A stretch of DNA of 64,000 nucleotides from Elusimicrobium simillimum (GTDB lineage Bacteria > Elusimicrobiota > Elusimicrobia > Elusimicrobiales > Elusimicrobiaceae), in assembly GCF_049639735.1 (NCBI RefSeq), contig NZ_JBEVVA010000003.1:310001-374000 (forward strand), given 5' to 3'. Of this stretch, positions 6,688-15,778 are shown one piece after another. The translations under genes and the position numbers were made by a program. The notes under the pieces are model-generated. The model had not been told where the DNA came from. It ran no database searches and saw nothing but the letters and a program-made list of their open reading frames with translations. Numbering within the stretch: position 1 is the first letter of the stretch; every line of letters begins with the position of its first letter.

Positions 6688-7737
6688 ATGAACTTAAACG
6701 AATGGAAAGAAAAATGCTCCGCCGTGGCGGCGGAGTATGTTGATATTATTTCTAAAACAACAACGCTTGAAGCATTAGAAACCGCCAGAGTTGCCTCCTT
6801 AGGCCGCAAAGGCGTTCTTACTGAACTTCTTAAAAACCTGAAAGACTTTAGCATAGAAGAAAAAAAGGTCGCCGGCCCGCTGGGTAATGACCTTAAAAAA
6901 ACTTTAGAGTCCGCCTTTGACGCTAAAGAGGCTGAACTGGCATCGGCCAAATTAAACGAAGAGCTTAACAAAACTAACATTGATCTTACTCTGCCGGGCA
7001 CGCCTGTAACGGGCGGCCACAGCCACCCGCTTACAATAGCCTTAGAACGCATGACAACGGTGCTTTCCAAACTCGGCTTTGTATGGACAGAAGGGCCGCA
7101 GATTGAAGAAGAAAAATATAATTTTGACTTTCTTAACATTCCGCAAAACCACCCCGCGCGCGACGTGCAGGACACACTTTTTATAGCCAACTCCGCCAAA
7201 AAGGGCATGGTGCTGCGCACGCATACCTCTAACGTGCAGGTGCGTTATATGGAAAAGAATAAACCGCCGCTGCGCATTATGTCGCCCGGCAGAGTGTTTA
7301 GAAAAGACGATATAGACGCCTCGCACAGCCCGGTGTTTCACCAGATAGAAGGTTTGTACGTGGATAAAAACGTTACTATGGCTGACCTTAAGAGCGACTT
7401 GACCGCATTTATGAAAGGCTTGTTCGGTAACAAAGCGGAAGTTAAATTCCGTCCGTCATTTTTCCCGTTTACAGAGCCCAGCGTTGAAGTTGACGTAAAA
7501 TGCGTACTTTGCGACGGCAACTCGCCTTGCGCTTTCTGCAAAGGTACCGGCTGGAAAGAGATGCTTGGCGCCGGCATGGTGCACCCCAATGTGCTGCGCA
7601 ATGTGGGCATAGACCCGGAAGTTTACAGTGGTTACGCTTTTGGCATGGGTGTTGAGCGCCTGGCCATGTTAATGCTTAATATTAAAGATATTAGAGCGTT
7701 TTATGAAAATGATTTAAGGATTTTAAAGCAGTTTTAG
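6688..7737 (+). CDS. pheS: phenylalanyl-tRNA synthetase alpha subunit
   Basis: The 349-residue protein is the catalytic alpha subunit that, with PheT, charges tRNA-Phe as an alpha2beta2 enzyme. It has an N-terminal helical tRNA-binding arm (about 1-100), then the class II core: LTIALERMTTVLSKLGF, the signature GPQIEEEKYNFDFLNIP, motif 2 around RTHTSNVQVRYM, and motif 3 near the C-terminus (YAFGMGVERLAML). A Cys-rich insertion (CVLCDGNSPCAFCKGTGW, about 270-290) occurs in many bacterial PheS. Length is close to the norm (about 330-350). pheT follows after 8 bp. Confidence 0.97.
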   Translation: MNLNEWKEKCSAVAAEYVDIISKTTTLEALETARVASLGRKGVLTELLKNLKDFSIEEKKVAGPLGNDLKKTLESAFDAKEAELASAKLNEELNKTNIDLTLPGTPVTGGHSHPLTIALERMTTVLSKLGFVWTEGPQIEEEKYNFDFLNIPQNHPARDVQDTLFIANSAKKGMVLRTHTSNVQVRYMEKNKPPLRIMSPGRVFRKDDIDASHSPVFHQIEGLYVDKNVTMADLKSDLTAFMKGLFGNKAEVKFRPSFFPFTEPSVEVDVKCVLCDGNSPCAFCKGTGWKEMLGAGMVHPNVLRNVGIDPEVYSGYAFGMGVERLAMLMLNIKDIRAFYENDLRILKQF

Positions 7738-7745
7738 GAAAATAA

Positions 7746-10118
7746 ATGAAGATACTTTACTCTTGGTTAAAAGATTATATAGACATTAATTTAACGGCGG
7801 AAGAACTGTCCGCCAAGCTTGGCGCATTAGGCATAGAAATAGCGTCGGTAGAAAAACGCGGCGCGGATTTTGAAAATGTGCTTGCCGCCAAAATTTTAAA
7901 AATTGACCGACATCCCAACGCCGACAAACTTTCTCTTGTAGAATTAGACAATGGTACAGAAGTAAAAAAAGTTGTTTGCGGCGCGCAAAATTTAGAAGTA
8001 GGCATTATAGTGCCTTTAGCGCGCGAGGGCAGCAGGCTGGGTACAAACGTGCTTAAAGCGGCCGAGATACGCGGCGTAAAATCAGACGGTATGATTTGCT
8101 CCAGCGACGAGCTTGGTCTTACCGCAACCCGTGCCAAAGGTATTTTACATTTAGACCAGTCTATTAAACCGGGCACGGACGTCAGCAGCCTTTACGGCAA
8201 AGCGGACTATATTTTTGAACTTGAAATTACCTCTAACAGGCCCGACCTTTTGTCACACCTAGGCGTAGCAAGAGAGTTAAGCATCGCGCTTAACACACCG
8301 CTTAAACCTGTAGCTTTAAAACCTGTTACAGAGTCTGGCGACTCCCCCAAAACAATAATAGAAAGCGAAAACTGCCACCGCTACACCAGCCGCGCGGTAC
8401 GCGGCGTGGCAAACCCGCAGTCACCCGCCTGGATGCAGGAACGTTTAACCGCTATGGGCGTAAACCCCAAAAATGCTTTGGTTGATATCAGCAACTATGT
8501 GCTCTATGACATTGGCCTGCCGCTGCACTTTTTTGATTTGAATGATATTAACGGCGACGTTATTATCCGCCAAGCGGCTGAAGGCGAGGCTTTTGAAATT
8601 TTAGACGGCACCAAGCTTACGCTTAACTCAGGCGACCTTATGATTGCCGACAAAGAAAAACCGCTTTGTCTGGCTGGCGTAATGGGGGGCCTGGGCAGCG
8701 GTATAAAAGATGACACTAAAGATTTATTTATAGAAGCGGCCTATTTTAACCCGCCCACAATAAATAAAACTGTTAAAAAGTACGGCCTTTCCAGCGAGGC
8801 CAGCCAGCGTTTTGAACGCGGCGCGGATATTTCTATAACAGCAACCGCGCTTAACAGGGCTACCAATTTAGTGCAAGAAATCTGCGGCGGCACCGCCGCG
8901 CACGCGCAGGACAATTACCCCGCGCCCTACACAAACCCCGTGGTTTCATTTACTCCGCAGGATATAGCTAAAATCCTCGGTATGGAAATACCGGACGCTA
9001 AGCTTAAAGATATTTTTAACGCGCTTGGCAGCTTTGATTCCAACCTTACGCCGTGGACGTTTGTCTCGCCCGCGCACCGCCGCGACCTTAACCATAAATG
9101 GGACATGGCCGAGGAAGCCGCCCGCTTTAACGGTTATGAAAACATACCCGTTGCAGGTACCCGCGCCAGTGTGGCGTTTGCCGAAAACCCTAAAAATGTG
9201 GATATTGCTACGCAGTTTGCCGCCAAACTTATCGGGGCCGGGTTTTGCGAATGTAAGAACTTCGACTTTTTGTCTGAACGTGATTTAAATAATTTTGGTT
9301 TTACAAAAGAGCAGGCTATAGAAATTGCCAACCCGCTTAACGAGGATTGGCAGTATATGCGCCCCACTTTGCTTGCGGGCCTGCTTAAAAACGCCGCCTT
9401 TAACCAAAGCAGAAGCACGGCAGATTACAAATTTTTTGAATCAGGCAAAGAATATCTTTTGGCCAAAGGTTTCCCGGCTGAAAACTGGACGATTGCCGGC
9501 GCAGCGTGCGGTAATGTTCAGCAACAGTATTTTGCCGCGCAAAAGCCCGCACAGGCTGATTTTTACTTTATTAAAGGCATGGTAGAGGAACTGCTTAAAG
9601 ATATGCCGGGCGTAACATTCGCCCCGGCGGCCAAAGCGCCTGTTTACATGCACCCCAAGGTGTGTGTGGATGTGCTGCTTGACGGTAAAGCCTGCGGGTT
9701 TGCGGGCAAATTACACCCGTTAACGGCAAAAGCATATGGCCTTAAGAATGACGAGATCTTTGTGTTTTCACTTGCCATAAAACCGCTTGAGAAAAAGTTT
9801 AACGCGCAGGATTTCAAACCTGCCCAGGCAGTGGCGCAGTTTCCGTCATCATATAGAGACTATTCTTTTATTATTGATGAGAACGTTGCCTATAGCCAAA
9901 TAGAAAACGCTATAAAGGGCAGCGGCGCGTGGGCACAAATGTCTTACAGTTTAATGGACGTTTACCACGGCAGTAACGTGCCGGCGGGTAAAAAAAGCGT
10001 AACACTTAACTTTGCTTTCTGGCTGATGGACCGTACTCTTAAAGACGCAGAGGTGGAGGATAATATGAATAAAATAGTGTCCGCCATAGCGGCGCTGGGC
10101 GCGGAACTTAGAAAGTAA
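7746..10118 (+). CDS. pheT: phenylalanyl-tRNA synthetase beta subunit
   Basis: The 790-residue protein is the full-length beta subunit. In order it shows the N-terminal OB-fold tRNA-binding domain (LAAKILKIDRHPNADKLSLV, about 40-150), the B3/B4 editing domain (residues about 205-400, with CHRYTSRAVRGV and RFERGADI), the B5 domain (about 400-470), the catalytic-like core and the C-terminal anticodon-binding FDX-ACB domain ending near FAFWLMDRTLKDAEVE. It stabilises PheS and hydrolyses mischarged Tyr-tRNA-Phe. It is the last gene of the nup-yajQ-pheST run and is followed by a terminator hairpin. Confidence 0.97.
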   Translation: MKILYSWLKDYIDINLTAEELSAKLGALGIEIASVEKRGADFENVLAAKILKIDRHPNADKLSLVELDNGTEVKKVVCGAQNLEVGIIVPLAREGSRLGTNVLKAAEIRGVKSDGMICSSDELGLTATRAKGILHLDQSIKPGTDVSSLYGKADYIFELEITSNRPDLLSHLGVARELSIALNTPLKPVALKPVTESGDSPKTIIESENCHRYTSRAVRGVANPQSPAWMQERLTAMGVNPKNALVDISNYVLYDIGLPLHFFDLNDINGDVIIRQAAEGEAFEILDGTKLTLNSGDLMIADKEKPLCLAGVMGGLGSGIKDDTKDLFIEAAYFNPPTINKTVKKYGLSSEASQRFERGADISITATALNRATNLVQEICGGTAAHAQDNYPAPYTNPVVSFTPQDIAKILGMEIPDAKLKDIFNALGSFDSNLTPWTFVSPAHRRDLNHKWDMAEEAARFNGYENIPVAGTRASVAFAENPKNVDIATQFAAKLIGAGFCECKNFDFLSERDLNNFGFTKEQAIEIANPLNEDWQYMRPTLLAGLLKNAAFNQSRSTADYKFFESGKEYLLAKGFPAENWTIAGAACGNVQQQYFAAQKPAQADFYFIKGMVEELLKDMPGVTFAPAAKAPVYMHPKVCVDVLLDGKACGFAGKLHPLTAKAYGLKNDEIFVFSLAIKPLEKKFNAQDFKPAQAVAQFPSSYRDYSFIIDENVAYSQIENAIKGSGAWAQMSYSLMDVYHGSNVPAGKKSVTLNFAFWLMDRTLKDAEVEDNMNKIVSAIAALGAELRK

Positions 10119-10140
10119 AAAATAAGCTTAAAATTTGTAT

Positions 10141-10181
10141 ATTATAGGGAGGGGATTTTAGAACCCCTTCCTATAATTTTT
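10141..10181 (+). terminator. Rho-independent terminator after pheT
   Basis: A 14-bp stem (10141-10154 with 10164-10177, one G-U pair) with a 9-nt loop is followed by TTTTT. It ends only 12 bp before the ATG of the zapB-like gene, which leaves no room for a normal promoter and Shine-Dalgarno downstream; that gene may depend on read-through. Confidence 0.85.
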
Positions 10182-10192
10182 ATATTAATATT

Positions 10193-10426
10193 ATGCAAGA
10201 GAAAATAAAACAGTTAGAACTGCTTGTATCGCAGGCAACGGCCAGGTTAACCGGTTTGGAGGAAGAGAACTCCACGCTTAAAAACCGTTTGCGTACCGTT
10301 GACGGGCAAATTAACAGACTGCGTGAAATAGAAGACGAAGCCCGCGAGCTTCGCGACTGGAAAAAAAACACTCTTGCTCAACTTAAAAAACTTCAGTCCA
10401 AAGTAGAAAAAGAATTAAAAGGGTAA
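10193..10426 (+). CDS. small coiled-coil protein, ZapB-like
   Basis: The 77-residue protein is almost entirely a predicted coiled coil: heptad-like leucines run through KIKQLELLVSQATARLTGLE and on to LQSKVEKELKG, with no signal peptide or membrane segment. Size, composition and position upstream of zapA fit a ZapB-type divisome protein, which bridges ZapA-bound FtsZ to the nucleoid terminus region in other bacteria. Sequence identity to ZapB is not checkable for so simple a protein. No Shine-Dalgarno is visible before the ATG at 10193, and the pheT terminator ends directly upstream. A repeat element (10435-10607) separates it from zapA. Confidence 0.65.
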   Translation: MQEKIKQLELLVSQATARLTGLEEENSTLKNRLRTVDGQINRLREIEDEARELRDWKKNTLAQLKKLQSKVEKELKG

Positions 10427-10434
10427 TAATTTTT

Positions 10435-10607
10435 CCTCTCCCTCTTAGGGGAGAGGAGTAAGGTGAGGGTGCTACAGCTTTTATTCATAAAGGCACTTTA
10501 TTTTATAACAGCACATATTTGTGTGCATCACCCTCACCTGCTCGTATACACTCGCTTCCTCTACAGCTTGATATCTGCATGCTACGCTACCCCCTAAGAG
10601 GGAGAGG
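10435..10607. repeat. MITE-like repeat, family R2 (copy a, complete)
   Basis: The element has perfect 17-bp terminal inverted repeats (CCTCTCCCTCTTAGGGG at 10435-10451 and its complement at 10591-10607) and an inner inverted pair AGGTGAGGGTG/CACCCTCACC. It sits between the zapB-like gene and zapA and has no coding capacity. Related copies lie at 13216, 34039, 53090 and 56310. Confidence 0.8.
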
Positions 10608-10629
10608 AAAATTTATAAAAGGTAAAATT

Positions 10630-10935
10630 ATGGCAAAAAAAGGCATAGAAGTTTCTGTACGCAGAATACCTTTAGAGGTGGCTATAACTGGCGTAGAGCC
10701 TATGGAGATAGCCACGCTGGTAACTATGGTGGAAGACCGCATGCAGCGTATTTCTGACAATACCGGCAGTGTTGACACTCTTAAGCTTGCCATAATGGCG
10801 GCCATGGAGTTTGCCGCCGAAGTATATTTAAAAGGTTCAGACGACGGCGCCAAACGCCAGGAAGAGCAGCACAGAATAGACGAAATTATTTTAAAATTAC
10901 AATCCACCCTGTCACACACCTTGCCAACTAAATAG
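10630..10935 (+). CDS. zapA: cell division protein ZapA
   Basis: The 101-residue protein fits ZapA, which binds FtsZ filaments and promotes Z-ring bundling. It has a short beta-rich head (VSVRRIPLEVAITGVEPMEI), then a helix with TLVTMVEDRMQRIS, and ends in a coiled coil, the family layout. I start at the ATG at 10630: homology begins at MAKKGIEVSV and an AAAGGT Shine-Dalgarno precedes it. The frame stays open upstream to 10519, but those 37 codons are repeat R2a sequence. It is followed after 8 bp by a membrane-anchored protein of unknown function. Confidence 0.85.
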   Translation: MAKKGIEVSVRRIPLEVAITGVEPMEIATLVTMVEDRMQRISDNTGSVDTLKLAIMAAMEFAAEVYLKGSDDGAKRQEEQHRIDEIILKLQSTLSHTLPTK

Positions 10936-10943
10936 GAGAGGAA

Positions 10944-11939
10944 ATGAAAAAATTCTTTATCAGGCTGGGAGTATTTTTCTTAATACTGATTGTTTTGTTT
11001 GTAGTTCTTTTGGTAACACTAGGCTATATTTACCGCCCCAAACCGTTTATGTATAAAATTATAAACAAAACTTCCGCTGCTGTTACGACAGAAGAAAAAA
11101 AACGTATTACTGTGGAATATATGAGTAAAAATGATTTCTACCATAGTAAATATAAAGACAGATACATGGAAAATTGTCCGTCTTTTGCCTCAAGAAAAAC
11201 AAATACCTGGGATTATAAAAAATACTACACAGAAATAGAATACGTCGAATTTTTAAGAAAATACGGCATGGCCGCCCATAATAAAGCCTGCGCTAAAACT
11301 AAAGAAAATGTAAAAAATTTTACGAAATCGGTAGTTGCCGAGGCGGGCACAACCATAACAGGTAAAGAGCTGAGAAAAAAGGCTCTTGCTTTAGAAAAGG
11401 AATATTTTGCCAAACAAAAAGCTGTTGACGATAATTTTGATAAGGTATTAAATTCTTTTATAACTTTTGATATTAAAGAAAAAATTGCCAGACACGCTAT
11501 GGATGTGGGTTTTGAAGATATGGGGGTTTTGCCGCAGAAGTTTGGTACCATGTGCATGGCGGATGTTGATAAAAAAATACTTCCCGCCAAAGACTATGTT
11601 TTTAATGTTTTTCTGGGAACTTTTGACGGTAATCCTACCCCAAAAGATTTTGAAAATAGGTTAAGTGATATGGGCGATGTTATCGCGGCTGCTAATGAAA
11701 GGTGCGTTGTGGTAAGTCTTATTTTAGGAAAAATTATAGATAATGGCGTACTTGACCGCAGCAACGGCAAAATATATTTTGACGCCGCTATGACACATAC
11801 CAAAGAACTTGGCGAAAAATATCATAATTTAACAGGCACCCAAATGGGTGAAATGACTTTAAAAAAAGTGGATGAGATAAACAAATCTTTTCTTAACATG
11901 CATAATAACGCAACACCAACAATAAAAGTTTCTAAATAA
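10944..11939 (+). CDS. membrane-anchored protein of unknown function
   Basis: I do not recognise this 331-residue protein. One hydrophobic segment near the N-terminus (residues about 5-30, FFLILIVLFVVLLVTLGYIY) should anchor it in the inner membrane, probably with the remainder in the periplasm. The rest is Lys-rich and mostly helical, with scattered Cys (for example near residues 74, 115 and 226) but no lipobox or known catalytic motif. A GGAGAGG Shine-Dalgarno lies just before the ATG and overlaps the end of zapA. The location between zapA and rarA hints at a link with division, but that is guilt by association only. Confidence 0.75.
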   Translation: MKKFFIRLGVFFLILIVLFVVLLVTLGYIYRPKPFMYKIINKTSAAVTTEEKKRITVEYMSKNDFYHSKYKDRYMENCPSFASRKTNTWDYKKYYTEIEYVEFLRKYGMAAHNKACAKTKENVKNFTKSVVAEAGTTITGKELRKKALALEKEYFAKQKAVDDNFDKVLNSFITFDIKEKIARHAMDVGFEDMGVLPQKFGTMCMADVDKKILPAKDYVFNVFLGTFDGNPTPKDFENRLSDMGDVIAAANERCVVVSLILGKIIDNGVLDRSNGKIYFDAAMTHTKELGEKYHNLTGTQMGEMTLKKVDEINKSFLNMHNNATPTIKVSK

Positions 11940-11942
11940 TTT

Positions 11943-13184
11943 ATGGAAGAAAAACAGATGCCTTTAGCGGCGCGTATGGCGCCCAAAAATTTAGACGAGT
12001 TTGCCGGGCAAAAGCATATCATTGGCCCGGGCAAAATGTTGCGCCGTCTGGTGGAGTCTGACACTATTAAGTCAGCGGTGTTTTTTGGCCCGCCGGGCTG
12101 CGGGAAAACCGCGCTGGCCCGTTACATAGCTTCTAAAACCGAGGCCGTTACCGTAGAGCTTAACGCGGCGGCCGCCGGCGTAGGCGACGTTAAAAAAGTA
12201 ATAGAAGAAGCTAAAGAAAGGCGTAACGATACATTCCTTGAAAAGCGCACACTTTTGCTGCTGGATGAAATACACCATTTTAATAAAACGCAGCAAGACG
12301 TACTGCTGCCCTCAGTTGAGCGCGGTGACATTATTTTAATAGGTTTAACTACCGAAAACCCCTATTTTTACATCAATTCCGCGCTGCTTTCCCGCTTTTC
12401 CATTTTCGAGTTTAAACCGCTTGCCGCTGTAGATTTTGAACAAATTTTAACCCGCGTACTAAAGCTTGAAAACGCCGCAATAGACAAAGACGCCAAAGAA
12501 TTTTTAATAACCCAGGCCAACGGCGACGCCAGGCGTTTATTAAACGCCATAGAACTGGCTCTTTTAACAACTGATAAAGACAAAAAAGGCGTAGTAAACA
12601 TTACGCTGGATATTGCTAAAGAGTGCATACAAAAGCGCCATCTTAATTATGATAAAAAAGGCGACGAACACTACGATATTATCTCCGCCTTTATAAAATC
12701 TATGAGAGGCTCTGACCCGGATGCTGCCGTATACTGGCTGGCAAGAATGTTAGAGTCCGGCGAGGACCCGCGCTTTATAGCCCGCCGCATTTTAATTTGC
12801 GCCAGCGAGGACGTTGGCAACGCCGAACCCGCCGCCATTATGGTGGCCGAGGCGGCCTTTAAATCGGCCGAGGTTCTTGGCATGCCGGAGGTGCGTATCC
12901 CGCTTGCCCAGGCCGCTATTTACGTGGCCGCCGCGCCTAAATCCAACGCTAGTTATTTGGCCATAGACGCCGCTTTTGAAGAGGTGCGTACAGGCATTGC
13001 CCGCCGTGTGCCCGCGCATTTACGCTCAGGCTTTAAAAACGAGGGTTACAAATACGCGCATGATTACCCTAACCATTACGTTAAGCAGGAATACATGCCA
13101 AAGCCCAAAAAGTTTTACGAGCCCACAGAAATGGGCAAAGAAAAAAATATCAAAGAAAGACTAAAAAAGTTAAAAGAACAGTAA
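11943..13184 (+). CDS. rarA: replication-associated recombination ATPase RarA (MgsA)
   Basis: The 413-residue AAA+ protein matches RarA, a clamp-loader relative that acts at stalled replication forks and gaps. It begins PLAARMAPKNLDEFAGQKHI, has Walker A GPPGCGKTALAR (about 46-57), Walker B LLLDEIHHFN, sensor 1 GLTTENPYFYINSALLSRF, and the C-terminal MgsA tetramerisation region with DPRFIARRILICASEDVGNA and the terminal KYAHDYPNHYVKQEYMP. It is full length. It follows the unknown membrane protein after 3 bp and ends before repeat R2b. Confidence 0.95.
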   Translation: MEEKQMPLAARMAPKNLDEFAGQKHIIGPGKMLRRLVESDTIKSAVFFGPPGCGKTALARYIASKTEAVTVELNAAAAGVGDVKKVIEEAKERRNDTFLEKRTLLLLDEIHHFNKTQQDVLLPSVERGDIILIGLTTENPYFYINSALLSRFSIFEFKPLAAVDFEQILTRVLKLENAAIDKDAKEFLITQANGDARRLLNAIELALLTTDKDKKGVVNITLDIAKECIQKRHLNYDKKGDEHYDIISAFIKSMRGSDPDAAVYWLARMLESGEDPRFIARRILICASEDVGNAEPAAIMVAEAAFKSAEVLGMPEVRIPLAQAAIYVAAAPKSNASYLAIDAAFEEVRTGIARRVPAHLRSGFKNEGYKYAHDYPNHYVKQEYMPKPKKFYEPTEMGKEKNIKERLKKLKEQ

Positions 13185-13215
13185 GCTATTTTCAGTTTTT
13201 ATATACGCCTTATCT

Positions 13216-13434
13216 CCTCTCCCTCTTAGGGGAGAGGAAGTTTTTTTGCGTTGTTTGCCGCATAGCGGCTGCAAAAAAGCAGGTGAGGGTGCTGCTGGGG
13301 TTATAAAATTAGATTTTTAACATAAGCTTTACAGCATAATATTTGTGCGCATTCCCCCTCACCCGCTCGCTTCGCTCACGCTCTCCGCATTTTTATATAT
13401 GCATGCTACGCTATCACCCGATGGGGCGAGGGGA
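13216..13434. repeat. MITE-like repeat, family R2 (copy b)
   Basis: A diverged relative of the 10435-10607 element fills most of the 344-bp gap between rarA and tdh. It opens with CCTCTCCCTCTTAGGGG, carries AGGTGAGGGTG and later CCCTCACC, and ends near GGGGCGAGGGGAT. The inner arm has a large insertion of paired sequence (GTTTGCCGCATAGCGGC). The remaining bases up to 13528 are AT-rich, with a GGAG Shine-Dalgarno before tdh, and hold no gene. Confidence 0.75.
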
Positions 13435-13528
13435 TAAAATGGGGGGCGCTATATAATAATCATATATCCCTTTAAAAATTTTAAAAATAATATAGAATAT
13501 TGCTAAGGCGTTTTAAAGGAGCCACTTT

Positions 13529-14566
13529 ATGAAAGCACTTTGCAAAACAAAACCTGAAAAAGGCGTTGAGTATATAGACGTAGACGTCCCCGTAATCAAG
13601 CACGACGAAGTCCTTATAAAAATTTACAAAACATCAATTTGCGGCAGCGATATCCCGGTTTACAACTACAGCGGTTGGGCCCCCAGAAGAATACCTATCC
13701 CCTTCGTCTTCGGGCACGAGCTTTGCGGTGAAGTGGTAGAAATAGGCCCCGGCGTAGAAACGCTTAAAAAAGGCGACTTTATTTCAGTAGAATCACACGT
13801 TTTTTGCGGGCACTGCTACCAGTGCCAAAATGACCAAAATTATGTTTGCTCCAACATGAAAGTCATAGGGTTGGACAGCCAGGGCGGTTTTGCAGAGTAT
13901 GCCGCTATCCCCGCCCGCGTGGCGTGGAAGCACAAAGACGACAAGTTTAAAGAAATAGGCTCTATTTTTGAGCCGCTTGGCAACGCGGTTTTTGCCACCT
14001 TGGCAGATGAAATCGCCGGGAAAGACGTGTTGGTAACGGGCTGCGGCCCGCAAGGCCTTTTTGCCATACAAATAGCCAAAGCCTGCGGCGCGGGCAAGGT
14101 GCTTGCTATGGAAGGCTCACAGTTCCGCAAAGAAATGGCCGAGCAAATGGGCGCCGATATGATATTTGACCCGCAAGAGGGCGATTTACTCAGAAAAATA
14201 ATTTCCGCCTCTTCTGACCCCAGCGGCATTGACGTAATTTTAGAAATGTCCGGCCACCCCGACGCTATTAACCTGGGCCTTAAAGCCGCTAAGCCCGCTG
14301 GCCGTTTTACGGCGTTTGGCTTGCCCGGCGCGCCGTTGACACTGGACTACTCGAATGATATTGTATTTAAAGGCGTTAAAGTAGAGGGCGTTACAGGGCG
14401 TAAAATATTTAAAAGCTGGCACCAAATGGACAGTTTGCTTCGCAGCGGCGCCATTGACCCTACGCCTGTTATAACGCATACATTTGAAATGAAAGATTTT
14501 GAACAAGCTTTTGCCACCATGATGGACCCCGAAAGAAAGTGCGGCAAAGTAATTATGGTGCCTTAG
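13529..14566 (+). CDS. tdh: L-threonine 3-dehydrogenase (zinc-dependent)
   Basis: The 345-residue medium-chain dehydrogenase oxidises threonine to 2-amino-3-ketobutyrate with NAD+. Catalytic zinc ligands are Cys38 (SICGSD) and His63/Glu64 (FGHEL); the structural zinc site is Cys93, Cys96, Cys99 and Cys107, at the same positions as in E. coli Tdh. The nucleotide-binding Rossmann loop is VTGCGPQGLFAIQIAK. The next gene, kbl, begins 8 bp downstream, which strongly supports threonine as substrate rather than another alcohol. A GGAG Shine-Dalgarno precedes the ATG. Confidence 0.95.
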   Translation: MKALCKTKPEKGVEYIDVDVPVIKHDEVLIKIYKTSICGSDIPVYNYSGWAPRRIPIPFVFGHELCGEVVEIGPGVETLKKGDFISVESHVFCGHCYQCQNDQNYVCSNMKVIGLDSQGGFAEYAAIPARVAWKHKDDKFKEIGSIFEPLGNAVFATLADEIAGKDVLVTGCGPQGLFAIQIAKACGAGKVLAMEGSQFRKEMAEQMGADMIFDPQEGDLLRKIISASSDPSGIDVILEMSGHPDAINLGLKAAKPAGRFTAFGLPGAPLTLDYSNDIVFKGVKVEGVTGRKIFKSWHQMDSLLRSGAIDPTPVITHTFEMKDFEQAFATMMDPERKCGKVIMVP

Positions 14567-14574
14567 AGGAAAAT

Positions 14575-15762
14575 ATGAACAACAGACTTAACTTTTTAGA
14601 CGGCGAAATAGCGCAGTTAAAGGAAGAAAACAGGTTTATTAAGTTGCACATTTTAGAGTCAGAACAAGCGCCTGTGGCGGTAATTGACGGTAAAAAAGTT
14701 GTTAACTTAACGTCTAACAATTACCTTAATTTAACCACGCACCCCAAAGTTAAGCAGGCAGCGGCCGACGCTACCATGAAGTACGGCATAGGCACGGCGG
14801 CTGTGCGCACAATTATCGGCACAACGTCACTGCATGAGGAACTGGAACAGAGACTTGCGGAATTTAAAGGCACCGAGGCCTCGCTGGTAATACAATCAGG
14901 CTTTACGTCCAACACAGCAACCTGCCAAAGCCTTATGACCAGCCCCGAAGACGTGCTTATCTCAGACGAACTTAACCACGCCTCTATCATAGACGGCGGG
15001 CGCCTGTCTAAAGCTTTTAAAAAAGTTTACAGGCACTGCGACATGGCCCACCTTAAAGAAATTTTAGAAAGCCCCGAAGTAAGAAAGGCAAGACGCAGAA
15101 TGCTGGTAACAGACGGCGTTTTCAGTATGGACGGCGACATAGCGCCTTTACCTGAAATTGTAGAACTTTGTGAAAAGTACGACACCATTATCATGGTGGA
15201 CGACGCGCACTCAAGCGGCGTGCTTGGCCGTCAGGGCAGGGGCACCGTGGACCATTTTGATTTAAAAGGCCGTGTGGACATACAGATAGGCACGCTTTCA
15301 AAGGCTTTTGCCACGATAGGCGGTTATGTTGCCGGCTCTCAGAAATTACGTGATTATATGGTTTCTACAGCCAGGCCGTTTTTATTTTCCAGCTCCCATC
15401 CGCCAAGTGTTATTGCAACATGTTTAGCCGGGCTGGACGTTATTTATAATGAACCTGAAAGGCTTAAAAAACTTTGGGACAATACTAAATTTTTTAAAGA
15501 GGAAATTATTAAAGCGGGTTTTGATATAAACAAATCCGAAACGCCGATAACGCCCGTTATGGTGCGCGACACCAAAAAAGCCATAGAGTTCAGCCAACGC
15601 TTATTTGAAGAGGGCGTTTTCGCTCTTTCCATAGGGTTTCCTACGGTTGGTAAAGGCAAAGAGAGGCTGCGCAATATTATTACCGCCGGCCACACCATAG
15701 AAGATTTAGAACATGCTGTAGCCGCTTACAAAAAAGTGGGCAAGGAGATGGGTATAATCTAA
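14575..15762 (+). CDS. kbl: glycine C-acetyltransferase (2-amino-3-ketobutyrate CoA ligase)
   Basis: The 395-residue PLP enzyme of the alpha-oxoamine synthase family splits 2-amino-3-ketobutyrate with CoA into glycine and acetyl-CoA. Motifs include LTSNNYLNLTTHP near 45, the Asp-containing MVDDAHSSGVLG, and the PLP lysine at about 243 (IGTLSKAFATIGGY). The ATG at 14575 is chosen for the GAGGA Shine-Dalgarno and alignment start; the frame is open further upstream into tdh. Together with tdh it makes a two-step threonine degradation route giving glycine, acetyl-CoA and NADH, suitable for amino acid fermentation. Confidence 0.95.
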   Translation: MNNRLNFLDGEIAQLKEENRFIKLHILESEQAPVAVIDGKKVVNLTSNNYLNLTTHPKVKQAAADATMKYGIGTAAVRTIIGTTSLHEELEQRLAEFKGTEASLVIQSGFTSNTATCQSLMTSPEDVLISDELNHASIIDGGRLSKAFKKVYRHCDMAHLKEILESPEVRKARRRMLVTDGVFSMDGDIAPLPEIVELCEKYDTIIMVDDAHSSGVLGRQGRGTVDHFDLKGRVDIQIGTLSKAFATIGGYVAGSQKLRDYMVSTARPFLFSSSHPPSVIATCLAGLDVIYNEPERLKKLWDNTKFFKEEIIKAGFDINKSETPITPVMVRDTKKAIEFSQRLFEEGVFALSIGFPTVGKGKERLRNIITAGHTIEDLEHAVAAYKKVGKEMGII

Positions 15763-15778
15763 TTGCCAAGGGGAAATG

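Noticed and set aside
10519..10629. N-terminal extension of ZapA in the same frame
   Set aside because: These 37 codons lie inside repeat R2a, match no ZapA, and a Shine-Dalgarno precedes the ATG at 10630.
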